Assembly (NCBI RefSeq): GCF_017875465.1
Contig: NZ_JAGGMQ010000001.1
Location: forward strand, 3,844,001 to 3,908,000
Direction: 5' to 3'
Origin: Winslowiella toletana
GTDB lineage: Bacteria; Pseudomonadota; Gammaproteobacteria; Enterobacterales; Enterobacteriaceae
DNA: 64,000 nucleotides
Made by a program: the position numbers and the translations under genes. The notes under the pieces are model-generated. The model was not told the DNA's origin, made no database searches, and was given only the letters and a program-made list of their open reading frames with translations. This document shows, one piece after another, positions 46,254 through 54,822 of the stretch. Position 1 is the stretch's first letter. Every line of letters starts with the position of its first letter.

Positions 46254-47153
46254 CTAGCGCTCCTTAGGATCGAGGACGTCCCGCAGGCCATCGCCAAGGA
46301 AGTTGAACGCCAGTGAAGTGAGGAATATCGCGATACAGGGCATCAGTGGCACCCACCATTCGCTAAACAGGAAGCGACGGGCGGTGGCAATCATGGTGCC
46401 CCATTCCGGTGACGGTGGCTGCGCGCCCATGCCGAGGAAGCCAAGGCTGGCGGCGGTAATAATAATTGAGCTCATATCCAGCGTGACGCGCACAATCAGG
46501 CTCGGCACACACAGTGGCATCACATGGCGCAAAATAATACGCAGCGGTGACGCGCCGGTGATACGGCTGGCGGCGATAAAATCACTGTTTCGAAACTGCA
46601 GGGTTTCGGCGCGCGCCAGCCGGGCGTAGGGCGGCCAGGCTGTCAGCGCAATCGCCAGCACCGCACTTTCCACGCCCGGTTTCAGCGCGGCGACAAACGC
46701 CAGCGCCAGAATCAGTCGCGGGAAGGCGAGGAAAATATCGGTCAGACGCATCAGGGTTTTGTCTAACCAGCCGCCGACATAACCGGCAATACAGCCAATC
46801 AGCAGGCCCAGCGGCGCGGTCAGCAGCACCACGGCAATTACCATGCCCAGCGTGGTGCGTCCGCCAAAGATAATCCGCGTCCAGACGTCGCGTCCCAGCT
46901 CATCGGTGCCCAGCCAGTGCTGCAGAGAGGGTGCGGCAAGGCGGTTGGTCAGATCCTGGCTGCCTGGCGTGTAAGGCGTCAGCAGCGGGGCGAGCAGCGA
47001 CAGCAGCAGCACCGCCAGAATCACCAGCAGCCCGGACATCGCCAGCGGGTTTTCGCGCAGGCCAAGCCATAAACGATAGCGTCGGCCCCACACCGCCTGA
47101 CGGCGGGTGGCGGGAGTTTCATCGAGCAACCATGCTCTTGTCAGAGATTTCAT
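46254..47153 (-). CDS. Permease of the second peptide importer (DppC-like)
   Basis: A 299-aa membrane protein with an N-terminal cytoplasmic extension and GTDELGRDVWTRIIFGGR. It has a coupling loop with FRNSDFIAASRITGASPLR, and ends FLGDGLRDVLDPKER. The start is set at ATG 47153 because it overlaps the upstream permease stop (ATGA); the frame extends 18 bp further upstream. Confidence 0.92.
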   Translation of the reverse strand: MKSLTRAWLLDETPATRRQAVWGRRYRLWLGLRENPLAMSGLLVILAVLLLSLLAPLLTPYTPGSQDLTNRLAAPSLQHWLGTDELGRDVWTRIIFGGRTTLGMVIAVVLLTAPLGLLIGCIAGYVGGWLDKTLMRLTDIFLAFPRLILALAFVAALKPGVESAVLAIALTAWPPYARLARAETLQFRNSDFIAASRITGASPLRIILRHVMPLCVPSLIVRVTLDMSSIIITAASLGFLGMGAQPPSPEWGTMIATARRFLFSEWWVPLMPCIAIFLTSLAFNFLGDGLRDVLDPKER

Positions 47154-48160
47154 TTTACGCGCGGATCCCAAAGTCGGTAGAGGAGGTCGGCGAGCTGGTT
47201 CAGCAGGACGTAGGTCGCCCCGACCAGCAGCGTAGCGCCAACCACCGGATTCATATCAGCATTCATCAGTGAAGTGGTGAGGTATTGACCGAGCCCCGGC
47301 CAGGCAAAGACATTTTCCGTTACCACCGCGCCTTCCAGTAGCCCGGCGTAAGTCAGCGCCAGCACCGTGACCAGCTGCACCGCCACGGTAGGGAAGGCGT
47401 GACGCCAGATCACCCGTCGCGATGACAGCCCTTTCGCCCGTGCGGTAATCACAAATTCGCCGCTCAGGGCATTCAGCATAAAGGTGCGCGTCATACGCGT
47501 GATATAGGCCATGCTGAAGTAGGCAAGGATCAATACTGGCTGCGCCATATGCGCCAGCGCATCGCGGAAAGCGTCATAATCCCCGGCCAGCAGTGAATCG
47601 ACGGTCAGCAGGCCAGTGACCTGCGGCACCATATCCTGGAAGATAATATCCTGACGTCCCGGACCTGGGGCGATGCCGAGTACCGCATAGAAGATCAGCA
47701 GGCTCAGCAGCGCCAGCACAAAGACCGGCAGTGAGTGTCCGGCAAGACAGACCACGCGGATAACCTGATCGAGGGTTTTGCCCTGACGCACCGCCGCCCA
47801 GACGCCGAGTGGAATGCCAACAATCGCCGCAATAATAATCGCCGCCGTCGCCAGTTCCAGCGTCGCCGGGAAGAAACGGGCGATATCAGTGGTCACTTCG
47901 TTATGGGTCAGCACTGAACGACCTAAATCGCCGTGCAGCAGTTGATTGAGATAGTGGCCAAATTGCATGTACAGGGGCTGATCCAGCCCCATTTCTTGTC
48001 TGACACGTTCTACGACCGACTGCGGTGCGTTATCACCCACCGCAGCCAGTACCGGATCGGTCGGCATGACCCGACCAATAAAGAACGTTAACACTGACAA
48101 ACCAAACAGCGTCAGCACCAGGCTGCTCAGCGTGCTGAGTAAACGTTTAAACGACGACAT
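47150..48160 (-). CDS. Permease of the second peptide importer (DppB-like)
   Basis: A 336-aa inner-membrane protein with the family N-terminus (LLSTLSSLVLTLFGLSVLTFF-like), MPTDPVLAAVG, DQPLYMQFGHYL and the coupling loop around NALSGEFVITARAKGLSSR. It ends in VTENVFAWPGLGQYL and LADLLYRLWDPRVK. Its ATG overlaps the stop of the binding-protein gene (TAATG). Confidence 0.93.
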   Translation of the reverse strand: MSSFKRLLSTLSSLVLTLFGLSVLTFFIGRVMPTDPVLAAVGDNAPQSVVERVRQEMGLDQPLYMQFGHYLNQLLHGDLGRSVLTHNEVTTDIARFFPATLELATAAIIIAAIVGIPLGVWAAVRQGKTLDQVIRVVCLAGHSLPVFVLALLSLLIFYAVLGIAPGPGRQDIIFQDMVPQVTGLLTVDSLLAGDYDAFRDALAHMAQPVLILAYFSMAYITRMTRTFMLNALSGEFVITARAKGLSSRRVIWRHAFPTVAVQLVTVLALTYAGLLEGAVVTENVFAWPGLGQYLTTSLMNADMNPVVGATLLVGATYVLLNQLADLLYRLWDPRVK

Positions 48161-49761
48161 TACGCTTTTTTCACCTGCTCAAACGGGTTGTCGCGCAGTA
48201 CAGTCATATGCACGCCGGTGATGTTTTTACCGCAGGCGATGTTTTTCATATCCTGCATCATCTCAATAAACGGACTTTTTTCACGGTGTTCGCGCTGAAT
48301 CTGCTCATACAAAGCGATACGCTTCGCCGGATCGGCTTCATGCAACGCGGCGACGGTCATTTTGTTAAATGCATCGTCAGACCAGCCGCAACGCCAGGCG
48401 AGCGTACGGTTACGCGCACCGCTGCTGTTGTCGGTATTAACGCAGAACGCTTCGGTGTTGGAGTTAGGATCGAAATAGTCCGCGCCCCAGGCAGTCAGCG
48501 CCAGCTGATGGGTACGGGCGCGCATTTTGGTCAGCACCTGACGGTTTTCAGAAGAGATCAGCGACACTTTGATGCCCACTGCGCCCAGCTGGGTTTGCAG
48601 CGCCTGCGCGATATCCGGGTAAGGCTGCGCCGAGTAGTGATCGAGGGTGATTTCAAAGCCATCCGCATAGCCCGCTTCCGCCAGCAGCGCCTTGGCTTTG
48701 GCGACATCGACTTTAAACGGCTGATCGTCCAGCGCCGCCGGGAAGCCGGAAGGCAGGAAGCTCTGATGCACTTTATGCGTCAGCGGCAGAATATTTTGCT
48801 GGATGCTGTTGTAGTCGATAGCCCACTTCAGCGCCTGCCACACCTGTGGCTTTTGCAGATGCTCATTAGTGGTATTGCATGACATCAGCATGATGGTGGA
48901 AACATCCGTCTTATAGACGTTGAAGTTTTTATCACCCTGCAACGGTTTCAGCTGTTCGGTGGTCAGATCGCGCGCGATATCGACATCGCCTTTCTGCAGC
49001 ATCAGCAGCTGAGCGGAAGGATCGACGATATGTTTGATAATTACGCGTTTGGTGCTGGTTTTCGACGGGTTATGCGGGTTTTTCTCGAGAATAATGCTTT
49101 CACTGGCTTTCCATGCGCGCAGGGTGAACGGGCCGGAACCGGCGCTCTGCTGTTTCATCCAGCCATTACCCAGATCGCCGGTTTGCTGATTGGCTAGCGC
49201 CGCTTTTTTCTGCACGATGCTACCTACCGGCGCCGACAGGCAATACAGCAGGAAGGTTTCTGCTGCCGGTTCGGCGAGGTTCAGCACCAGCGTTTGGGCG
49301 TCTTTCGCCACAATCATCTGCTCAACGTTATCTTTGGTAAAACCGAACTGGTTGATAATAAACGCCGGGCTTTTATCCAGTTTAACGACGCGCTGCAAAG
49401 AGAAGGCGGCATCTTCAGCGGTCAGCGGGCTGCCATCGGAGAATTTCACCGACGGGTCGAGATGGAAAGTAAAGGTCTTGCCGTCGCTGCTGACTTCCCA
49501 GCTTTTTGCCAGCTCGCCGCGGATTTCACTGGGTTTTTCCGGGTTTGGCATTACCAGCCGTTGATAGAGGTTGCCCGTCACTTCAGAGCCAATCGCCTCA
49601 AAGCTTTCTGCCGGATCCAGACTGGTCATATTGTCGATCTGCATCGCCATCACCAGCATGCTGGCCGGGGTGGCGGCAAAGGCGCTGCTGCTGTTCAGGC
49701 TAAGATAAGAAAGAAACGGAACCGCTGAGCATCCTGCAAGAAAACGTCTTCTGGTAACCAT
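48160..49761 (-). CDS. Tat-exported peptide-binding protein of the second importer
   Basis: A 533-aa SBP_bac_5 protein. Its N-terminus, MVTRRRFLAGCSAVPFLSYL-like, has a twin-arginine motif (TRRRFLA) before a moderate hydrophobic core and an AFA-AT cleavage site, so Tat export is likely; most peptide-binding proteins use Sec. The family segments DGKTFTFHLDPSVKFSDGSP, SGPFTLRAWK and YNSIQQNILPLTHKV follow. The LAGC at residues 8-11 lies too early to be a normal lipobox. First gene of the leftward operon, divergent from the M19 dipeptidase. Confidence 0.92.
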   Translation of the reverse strand: MVTRRRFLAGCSAVPFLSYLSLNSSSAFAATPASMLVMAMQIDNMTSLDPAESFEAIGSEVTGNLYQRLVMPNPEKPSEIRGELAKSWEVSSDGKTFTFHLDPSVKFSDGSPLTAEDAAFSLQRVVKLDKSPAFIINQFGFTKDNVEQMIVAKDAQTLVLNLAEPAAETFLLYCLSAPVGSIVQKKAALANQQTGDLGNGWMKQQSAGSGPFTLRAWKASESIILEKNPHNPSKTSTKRVIIKHIVDPSAQLLMLQKGDVDIARDLTTEQLKPLQGDKNFNVYKTDVSTIMLMSCNTTNEHLQKPQVWQALKWAIDYNSIQQNILPLTHKVHQSFLPSGFPAALDDQPFKVDVAKAKALLAEAGYADGFEITLDHYSAQPYPDIAQALQTQLGAVGIKVSLISSENRQVLTKMRARTHQLALTAWGADYFDPNSNTEAFCVNTDNSSGARNRTLAWRCGWSDDAFNKMTVAALHEADPAKRIALYEQIQREHREKSPFIEMMQDMKNIACGKNITGVHMTVLRDNPFEQVKKA

Positions 49762-49974
49762 GATTTCTCCAACTGGTTGATATTTAATATTATTTTTAAG
49801 TTTAAGTGTTGTTTTCGCCTTGACTTCTGTTAAAAGGCGGTGGTTAATATTGTCAGGAGCAACTTATTTTCTCCGGCGACAAAAAGATGCCTCTTTTCAG
49901 TGCAAGCGCCTGTGCGTCTGCGCTTTTATGATGCATCGTCTTCTACCGCTTATCCGTTTACGGGACTTCAATTT

Positions 49975-51051
49975 ATGTCTGATACGCTATTTTCTGACGC
50001 CGACCTTGTGCCGGTTTTTGACGGTCACAATGATGTGCTGCTGCGCCTGTGGCGCTCACACGCTGCCGATCCGGTTGGTGCTTTTCTTAATGGTCCTGCC
50101 GCGGGTCAGATGGATTTACCGCGTATCAGACAGGGCGGTATGGCCGGTGGTCTTTTTGCGACTTATGTCCCAACGGGGGGAGTTAAGGCAAGAAGTGTGC
50201 CAGGCAAGTTAAATTTCAGCGATGTGCCTGAAACGCCTTCAATTGAAGAAGCGCGCAATATCACTTTTTCGCTGCTCAATACCTTAATTCGCATTGAAAA
50301 AAATTCTAATGGCCAGGCGAAAATCTGCCGCACCGCTGCGGATATTCGTCACAGTATTGAGAACAAAGTCCTGGCGATGGTGATGCACATTGAAGGTGCA
50401 GAGGCGCTGGATGCCGATCTTGAGTTGCTGGAGGTGTTATACGCTGCCGGGCTGCGCACCCTTGGCCCGTTGTGGAGCCGTCCGAATATTTTTGGCGATG
50501 GCGTGCCGTTCCGCTTCCCCTCATCACCCGATATTGGCGCGGGTCTGACGGAGGCCGGATTACGTCTGGTGCGCGCCTGCAACCAGCTGCGCATTATGGT
50601 TGATCTGTCGCATATGGATGAGAAGGGCTTCTGGCAAACCGCCGCCATCTCCGACGCGCCGCTGGTGGCCAGCCACTCCAATGCCCATGCGCTCTGCGCG
50701 CAGTCGCGCAATCTTACCGATAAGCAGCTGGCGGCTATCCGCGAGAGCAACGGCTTTGTCGGGGTGAATTTTGGCACCATGTTCCTGCGTGAAGATGGCA
50801 AAAAGAGTCCTGATGCCACCGTTAATGAGATCGTACGCCATGTCGATTATCTGCTGGAAAAAGTGGGCGAAGATGGCGTCGGCTTTGGTTCCGATTTCGA
50901 CGGCACCACGATTCCACCGGATATGAAAGATGTCGCCGGTCTGCCGCTGTTAGTGAAGGCGCTGGCGCAACGTGGTTACGACCGCGCGTTGCTGGAGAAG
51001 ATCTGTTACCGCAACTGGATAAGAGTGCTGGAAGCCAGCTGGGGGGAATAA
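49975..51051 (+). CDS. M19 family membrane-dipeptidase-like enzyme
   Basis: A 358-aa zinc dipeptidase of the renal-dipeptidase family, which often accepts a D-residue at the C-terminal position. I chose ATG 49975 (MSDTLFSDADLVPVFDGHND) because the 45 extra codons upstream are out of family. Metal and active-site motifs: His18-x-Asp20 (DGHND), bridging Glu in MHIEGAEA, SHSNAHALC with the second metal-site His, and GFGSDFDG. No signal peptide is visible, so it is cytoplasmic and would act on imported dipeptides. It is divergent from the second importer, with a 213-bp promoter region. Confidence 0.9.
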   Translation: MSDTLFSDADLVPVFDGHNDVLLRLWRSHAADPVGAFLNGPAAGQMDLPRIRQGGMAGGLFATYVPTGGVKARSVPGKLNFSDVPETPSIEEARNITFSLLNTLIRIEKNSNGQAKICRTAADIRHSIENKVLAMVMHIEGAEALDADLELLEVLYAAGLRTLGPLWSRPNIFGDGVPFRFPSSPDIGAGLTEAGLRLVRACNQLRIMVDLSHMDEKGFWQTAAISDAPLVASHSNAHALCAQSRNLTDKQLAAIRESNGFVGVNFGTMFLREDGKKSPDATVNEIVRHVDYLLEKVGEDGVGFGSDFDGTTIPPDMKDVAGLPLLVKALAQRGYDRALLEKICYRNWIRVLEASWGE

Positions 51052-51126
51052 ACACCAGACGGATGCGGGTTCGGCACTATCCTTGCATTGCTTATGCTCA
51101 GGATTAGTTAAGCGAGCCATAAACTC

Positions 51127-52041
51127 ATGCGATTGCGTCATATCGAAGTTTTTCAGGCCATTGTGCAGAGCGGCACCATCAGCGGCGCGGCGCGCTTGTT
51201 AAATGTGTCACAACCGAATGTCAGTCGCGTGCTGAATCACGCTGAGCAGCAGCTGGGCTTTGCGCTGTTTGAGCGCCGTGTGCAGGGGATGGTGGTTACT
51301 GCCGAAGGACGCCGGCTGCTGCCGGAAGTGGATGAGCTGTATCAGCGTCTGCAAGTTATCAGTCAGCTTACCGATCAGCTACGGCGCGGCGAAGGGCAGA
51401 TCGTGCGTCTCGGCGCTGCGCACGCCTTTGGCCAGATGGTGCTGGCGCCGGCGCTGGTAGCTTATCGTCAGCAGGCTTCGTCGGTAAATGTGGAACTGGT
51501 GACCGAGCATTTCAGCGCCTTGTGCCACAGTCTGCTAAACGACGAGCTCGATTTTGCGCTGGCCTTTGGTCAGCAGGTGCACGCTGATTTACTGGCGGAG
51601 CCACTGTTTCAGTCGTCGATGGTGGCATTATTGCCGCTGAACAGCCCGCAAAACGGCGCGGTGACGCTGGAGTGGCTGTGTCAGAACAACCTGTTAATGA
51701 TGCAGCAGCAGGATCCGCTGGGGCGTGTGTTGCATCGCGCGCTGCGTGACAAAGCGCTGCAACCGGCGGTGTCGCTGTCGATTAAAACCTATTCGGTGAT
51801 TGCTGATATGACGCTGGCGGGTGGCGGCGTGGGGATTGTCGATCTGTTTACCGCCTGTCGCTATGTCGGACAGCTGAAAATTCTGCCGATTGCGCAGCCG
51901 TTGCCATTTGAAGTCATGCTGATTAGTCGTCGCGATCGGCCACAATCGCAGTCTGTATTGCAGCTGAAGCAGGTAATCCGCCAGAAGCTGTGGGATATTG
52001 CGCGCCAGTGCGAGACGCTGTTTTTAACCCCGGCGGTGTAA
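51127..52041 (+). CDS. LysR-type transcriptional regulator
   Basis: A 304-aa regulator with the N-terminal helix-turn-helix (RLRHIEVFQAIVQSGTISGAARLLNVSQPNVSRVLNHAE, residues 1-40) and a C-terminal effector domain. The HTH is closest in feel to the OccR/NocR subgroup. It starts 75 bp after the dipeptidase gene on the same strand. I infer that it controls the dipeptidase and/or the divergent peptide importer, since it ends the cluster. No binding site was assigned. Confidence 0.9.
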   Translation: MRLRHIEVFQAIVQSGTISGAARLLNVSQPNVSRVLNHAEQQLGFALFERRVQGMVVTAEGRRLLPEVDELYQRLQVISQLTDQLRRGEGQIVRLGAAHAFGQMVLAPALVAYRQQASSVNVELVTEHFSALCHSLLNDELDFALAFGQQVHADLLAEPLFQSSMVALLPLNSPQNGAVTLEWLCQNNLLMMQQQDPLGRVLHRALRDKALQPAVSLSIKTYSVIADMTLAGGGVGIVDLFTACRYVGQLKILPIAQPLPFEVMLISRRDRPQSQSVLQLKQVIRQKLWDIARQCETLFLTPAV

Positions 52042-52047
52042 TACAAA

Positions 52048-52156
52048 AGGGCGACGAAAACGCCGCCCCTACACCCGATCTGTAGGGGCGGCGTTCTCGC
52101 CGCCCGTATTACGGATTGATCCCTGACCTGATGGCAGCGTTCTCGCTGCCCCTGCA
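52048..52156. repeat. Triple palindromic repeat at the LysR/gltA junction (copy 4)
   Basis: Three palindromes in 110 bp: AGGGCGACGAAAACGCCGCC continuing CCTAC (52048-52072, minus), GTAGGGGCGGCGTTCTCGCC continuing GCCCGT (52082-52107, plus), and a variant GGCAGCG-TTCT-CGCTGCC (52133-52150). They fill the convergent gap between the regulator and gltA and could end both transcripts. Confidence 0.85.
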
Positions 52157-52164
52157 TCACCGTA

Positions 52165-53454
52165 TTAGTTGTCCTGCTTCAGCTGCGAAGCGAATTCACG
52201 CTTATCGTAACCGGTATAAAGCTGACGCGGACGGGCAATTTTAATGCCGTCGTCATGCATCTCTTTCCAGTGTGCAATCCAGCCGACGGTACGCGCCATA
52301 GCGAAGATCACGGTAAACATCGACGACGGAATACCCATCGCTTTCAGAATAATACCAGAGTAGAAATCGACGTTTGGATAGAGTTTACGCTCGATAAAGT
52401 ACGGGTCGTTCAGCGCGATGTGCTCCAGCTCCATGGCCACTTCCAGCAGGTCATCTTTCATACCCAGCTCGTTCAGCACTTCATGGCAGGTTTCACGCAT
52501 GACGGTGGCGCGCGGATCATAGTTTTTGTAAACGCGATGGCCAAAGCCCATCAGACGGAAAGAGTCATTTTTGTCTTTCGCACGTTTCACAAATTCAGGG
52601 ATATGATCGACGCTGCTGATCTCTTCCAGCATACGCAGACAGGCTTCGTTGGCGCCGCCATGCGCCGGTCCCCACAGCGAGGCGATGCCCGCCGCGATAC
52701 AGGCAAAAGGATTGGCGCCAGAGGAACCGGCGGTACGCACGGTTGAGGTCGAGGCGTTCTGTTCGTGATCGGCATGCAGTACCAGAATACGGTCCATGGC
52801 GCGTTCCAGCACCGGATTGACCACGTACTCTTCGCACGGGGTAGAGAACATCATATTCAGGAAGTTACCCGCGTAGGAGAGGTCATTACGTGGATAGACA
52901 AACGGCTGGCCAATCGAATATTTGTAACACATCGCGGCGACCGTCGGCATTTTCGACAGCAGACGGAATGCGGCGATTTCGCGGTGGCGTTCAATGTTGA
53001 CATCTAATGAGTCGTGGTAAAATGCCGCCAGCGCGCCGGTGACGCCGCACATCACCGCCATTGGGTGTGAGTCGCGACGGAAGCCCATAAACAGACGGTT
53101 AATCTGCTCATGAATCATGGTGTGGCGGGTGACGGTGGTACGGAATTCATCAAACTGCGCCTGCGTCGGCGCTTCGCCGTTCAGCAGGATATAGCACACT
53201 TCCAGGTAATTAGAGTGCAGGGCGAGTTGGTCAATTGGAAAACCGCGGTGCAGCAGAATGCCTTCATCGCCATCAATAAAGGTGATTTTGGATTCGCAGG
53301 ACGCCGTCGAGGTAAAGCCCGGGTCAAACGTAAACAGACCATGCGAACCCAGGGTCCGGATATCAATTTCGTCTTCTCCAAGCGTACCTTGCAGCACGTC
53401 TAGCTCAATAGGAGCTTCGCCATCTCGGGTTAGCGTCGCTTTTTTATCAGCCAT
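52165..53454 (-). CDS. gltA: Citrate synthase (type II)
   Basis: GltA condenses oxaloacetate and acetyl-CoA, the entry step of the TCA cycle. The 429-aa product is nearly E. coli-like throughout: [50 protein letters not shown] and [12 protein letters not shown] with the catalytic histidines, and [10 protein letters not shown] with the catalytic Asp. Length and start match the NADH-inhibited hexameric enterobacterial enzyme. Transcribed away from sdhC. Confidence 0.98.
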   Translation of the reverse strand: MADKKATLTRDGEAPIELDVLQGTLGEDEIDIRTLGSHGLFTFDPGFTSTASCESKITFIDGDEGILLHRGFPIDQLALHSNYLEVCYILLNGEAPTQAQFDEFRTTVTRHTMIHEQINRLFMGFRRDSHPMAVMCGVTGALAAFYHDSLDVNIERHREIAAFRLLSKMPTVAAMCYKYSIGQPFVYPRNDLSYAGNFLNMMFSTPCEEYVVNPVLERAMDRILVLHADHEQNASTSTVRTAGSSGANPFACIAAGIASLWGPAHGGANEACLRMLEEISSVDHIPEFVKRAKDKNDSFRLMGFGHRVYKNYDPRATVMRETCHEVLNELGMKDDLLEVAMELEHIALNDPYFIERKLYPNVDFYSGIILKAMGIPSSMFTVIFAMARTVGWIAHWKEMHDDGIKIARPRQLYTGYDKREFASQLKQDN

Positions 53455-54091
53455 TACAGTCTCCTTAGCGCCTTATTTGTAGGGATCTTTGACACCTTGA
53501 CTGGCTATCATACCCGGATTGCTTGCGTAGAGATGCAGTCTATCGACTCTGTGGCATGGTAAATCTTGCAGGGTACAGAGCGATGGGCGCTTACAAGCGA
53601 GGGTCCGTCAGGCATGACATGCTGCGTTACACGGTTGTTAAAGATCCGGTCTGGACATTATTGTTCTCGTAACCATTTCCTGATGCTTTCGGGTGGCTCA
53701 CCCAATCAATGTTACATAACTTACGCTTAGGGGAAAGTGTATCCCCATAACTTTTGTGCATCATAGGGTTTTCAATTGTTCGTTTGTAACAGGAATGTTG
53801 AACTTTTGTCAAATCAGATAATTAAATTTGTATAAATTGTGAAAATCGTGAGGTTGATCACTGTTCAACCTAAATGTTCCCAAACAGTTTGTAGGGGAAT
53901 TGTAATAAGAATGTGATCCCCCTATACTTCGGCCAGGTCTCCGGAATACCCTGCTGTAGGAGCCACCCAGCGTTTCATACGCGTCGTTTTGACACTGGAC
54001 GTTGCAGTTTTAGTGCCTGGCGCTGTGCTTTCGATTGTTAACGCTGTCTGACCCCCTTCAGGACCGGAGGAAGCAAAATAAGAAAGGCTGT
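53455..54091. promoter_or_regulatory. gltA / sdhC divergent control region
   Basis: A 637-bp gap, long as in E. coli. Rightward, TTGTAA (53900-53905), 17 bp and TATACT (53923-53928) form a strong sdh promoter with a leader of about 155 nt. Leftward, TTGACA (53807-53812) and TACAAA (53783-53788), 18 bp apart, could be a gltA promoter with a leader of about 320 nt. A CRP-like site lies between them at 53847-53862. AT-rich stretches at 53815-53840 could bind ArcA, but I see no clean ArcA box. A 61-codon minus-strand frame at 53627-53812 is not supported as a gene. Confidence 0.65.
53847..53862. promoter_or_regulatory. Candidate CRP site between gltA and sdhC
   Basis: CGTGAGGTTGATCACT has the GTGA-N6-TCAC core at the correct spacing, 8 of 10 consensus half-site bases. 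It is about 80 bp upstream of both predicted transcription starts. Confidence 0.5.
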
Positions 54092-54481
54092 GTGGGCAAA
54101 ACCGTGAAAAAACAAAGACCTGTCAACTTGGATCTCACTACGATCCGGTTTCCCGTTACTGCGATAGCGTCCATTCTCCACCGCGTCTCCGGCGTGATCA
54201 CTTTTGTGGCTGTCGGTATTCTGCTCTGGCTACTGGGTCTCTCTCTCTCCTCACCCGAAGGCTTCCTGCAGGCATCTGCCGTTATGGACAGCTTTTTTGT
54301 TAAATTCATCGTATGGGGCATTTTAACTGCACTGGCTTATCATATTGCCGGTGGCATTCGCCATATGCTGATGGATTTTGGTTTTCTTGGTGAAACGCTG
54401 CAAATTGGTACGCGTTCCGCTCAGATAACTTTTGGTCTCACCGTCGTGCTTTCAATTCTGGCAGGAGTCCTCGTATGGTAA
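54092..54481 (+). CDS. sdhC: Succinate dehydrogenase cytochrome b556 subunit SdhC
   Basis: A membrane anchor of complex II. I set the start at GTG 54092, preceded by AGAAAGG, giving 129 aa as in E. coli; the longer open frame from 54035 has no family support. Quinone-site Ser27 and Arg31 (SILHR) and haem ligand His84 (LAYHIAGG) fall at E. coli positions. Three transmembrane helices. sdhD follows with a 7-bp overlap. Confidence 0.97.
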   Translation: MGKTVKKQRPVNLDLTTIRFPVTAIASILHRVSGVITFVAVGILLWLLGLSLSSPEGFLQASAVMDSFFVKFIVWGILTALAYHIAGGIRHMLMDFGFLGETLQIGTRSAQITFGLTVVLSILAGVLVW

Positions 54482-54822
54482 GCAATGCTTCTGCTCTGGG
54501 GCGTAATGGTATACATGACTGGCTGCTGCTACGTGCCGCAGCCATGGTTATTACTCTCTATGTGCTTTATATCCTCGGTTTCCTCGTGGTGTCAGATACC
54601 CTGACCTACGATATCTGGCGTGGATTTTTTGCCTCCTCCTTTACCAAAGTGTTCACCCTTCTGACGCTGTTATCCATTCTGGTGCATGGCTGGATTGGGA
54701 TGTGGCAGGTGCTGACTGACTACGTTAAACCGGTTGGCTTGCGACTGATGTTGCAGCTGGTGGTGGTGCTGGCGTTGTTGGTGTATGCATTTTATGGAAC
54801 TGTTGTGGTGTGGGGTGCTTAA
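54475..54822 (+). CDS. sdhD: Succinate dehydrogenase membrane anchor SdhD
   Basis: A 115-aa membrane subunit with three helices. Haem ligand His71 (SILVHGWIG) and ubiquinone-site Asp82-Tyr83 (VLTDYV) are in place. The stop overlaps the sdhA start (TAATG). Confidence 0.98.
   Translation: MVSNASALGRNGIHDWLLLRAAAMVITLYVLYILGFLVVSDTLTYDIWRGFFASSFTKVFTLLTLLSILVHGWIGMWQVLTDYVKPVGLRLMLQLVVVLALLVYAFYGTVVVWGA

Noticed and set aside
49840..49974. 45-codon N-terminal extension of the M19 dipeptidase
   Set aside because: The added residues do not look like a signal peptide or family sequence; ATG 49975 starts the conserved part.
53627..53812. 61-codon minus-strand frame upstream of gltA
   Set aside because: No recognisable family, overlaps the likely gltA promoter and leader, and amino-acid composition gives no support for coding.
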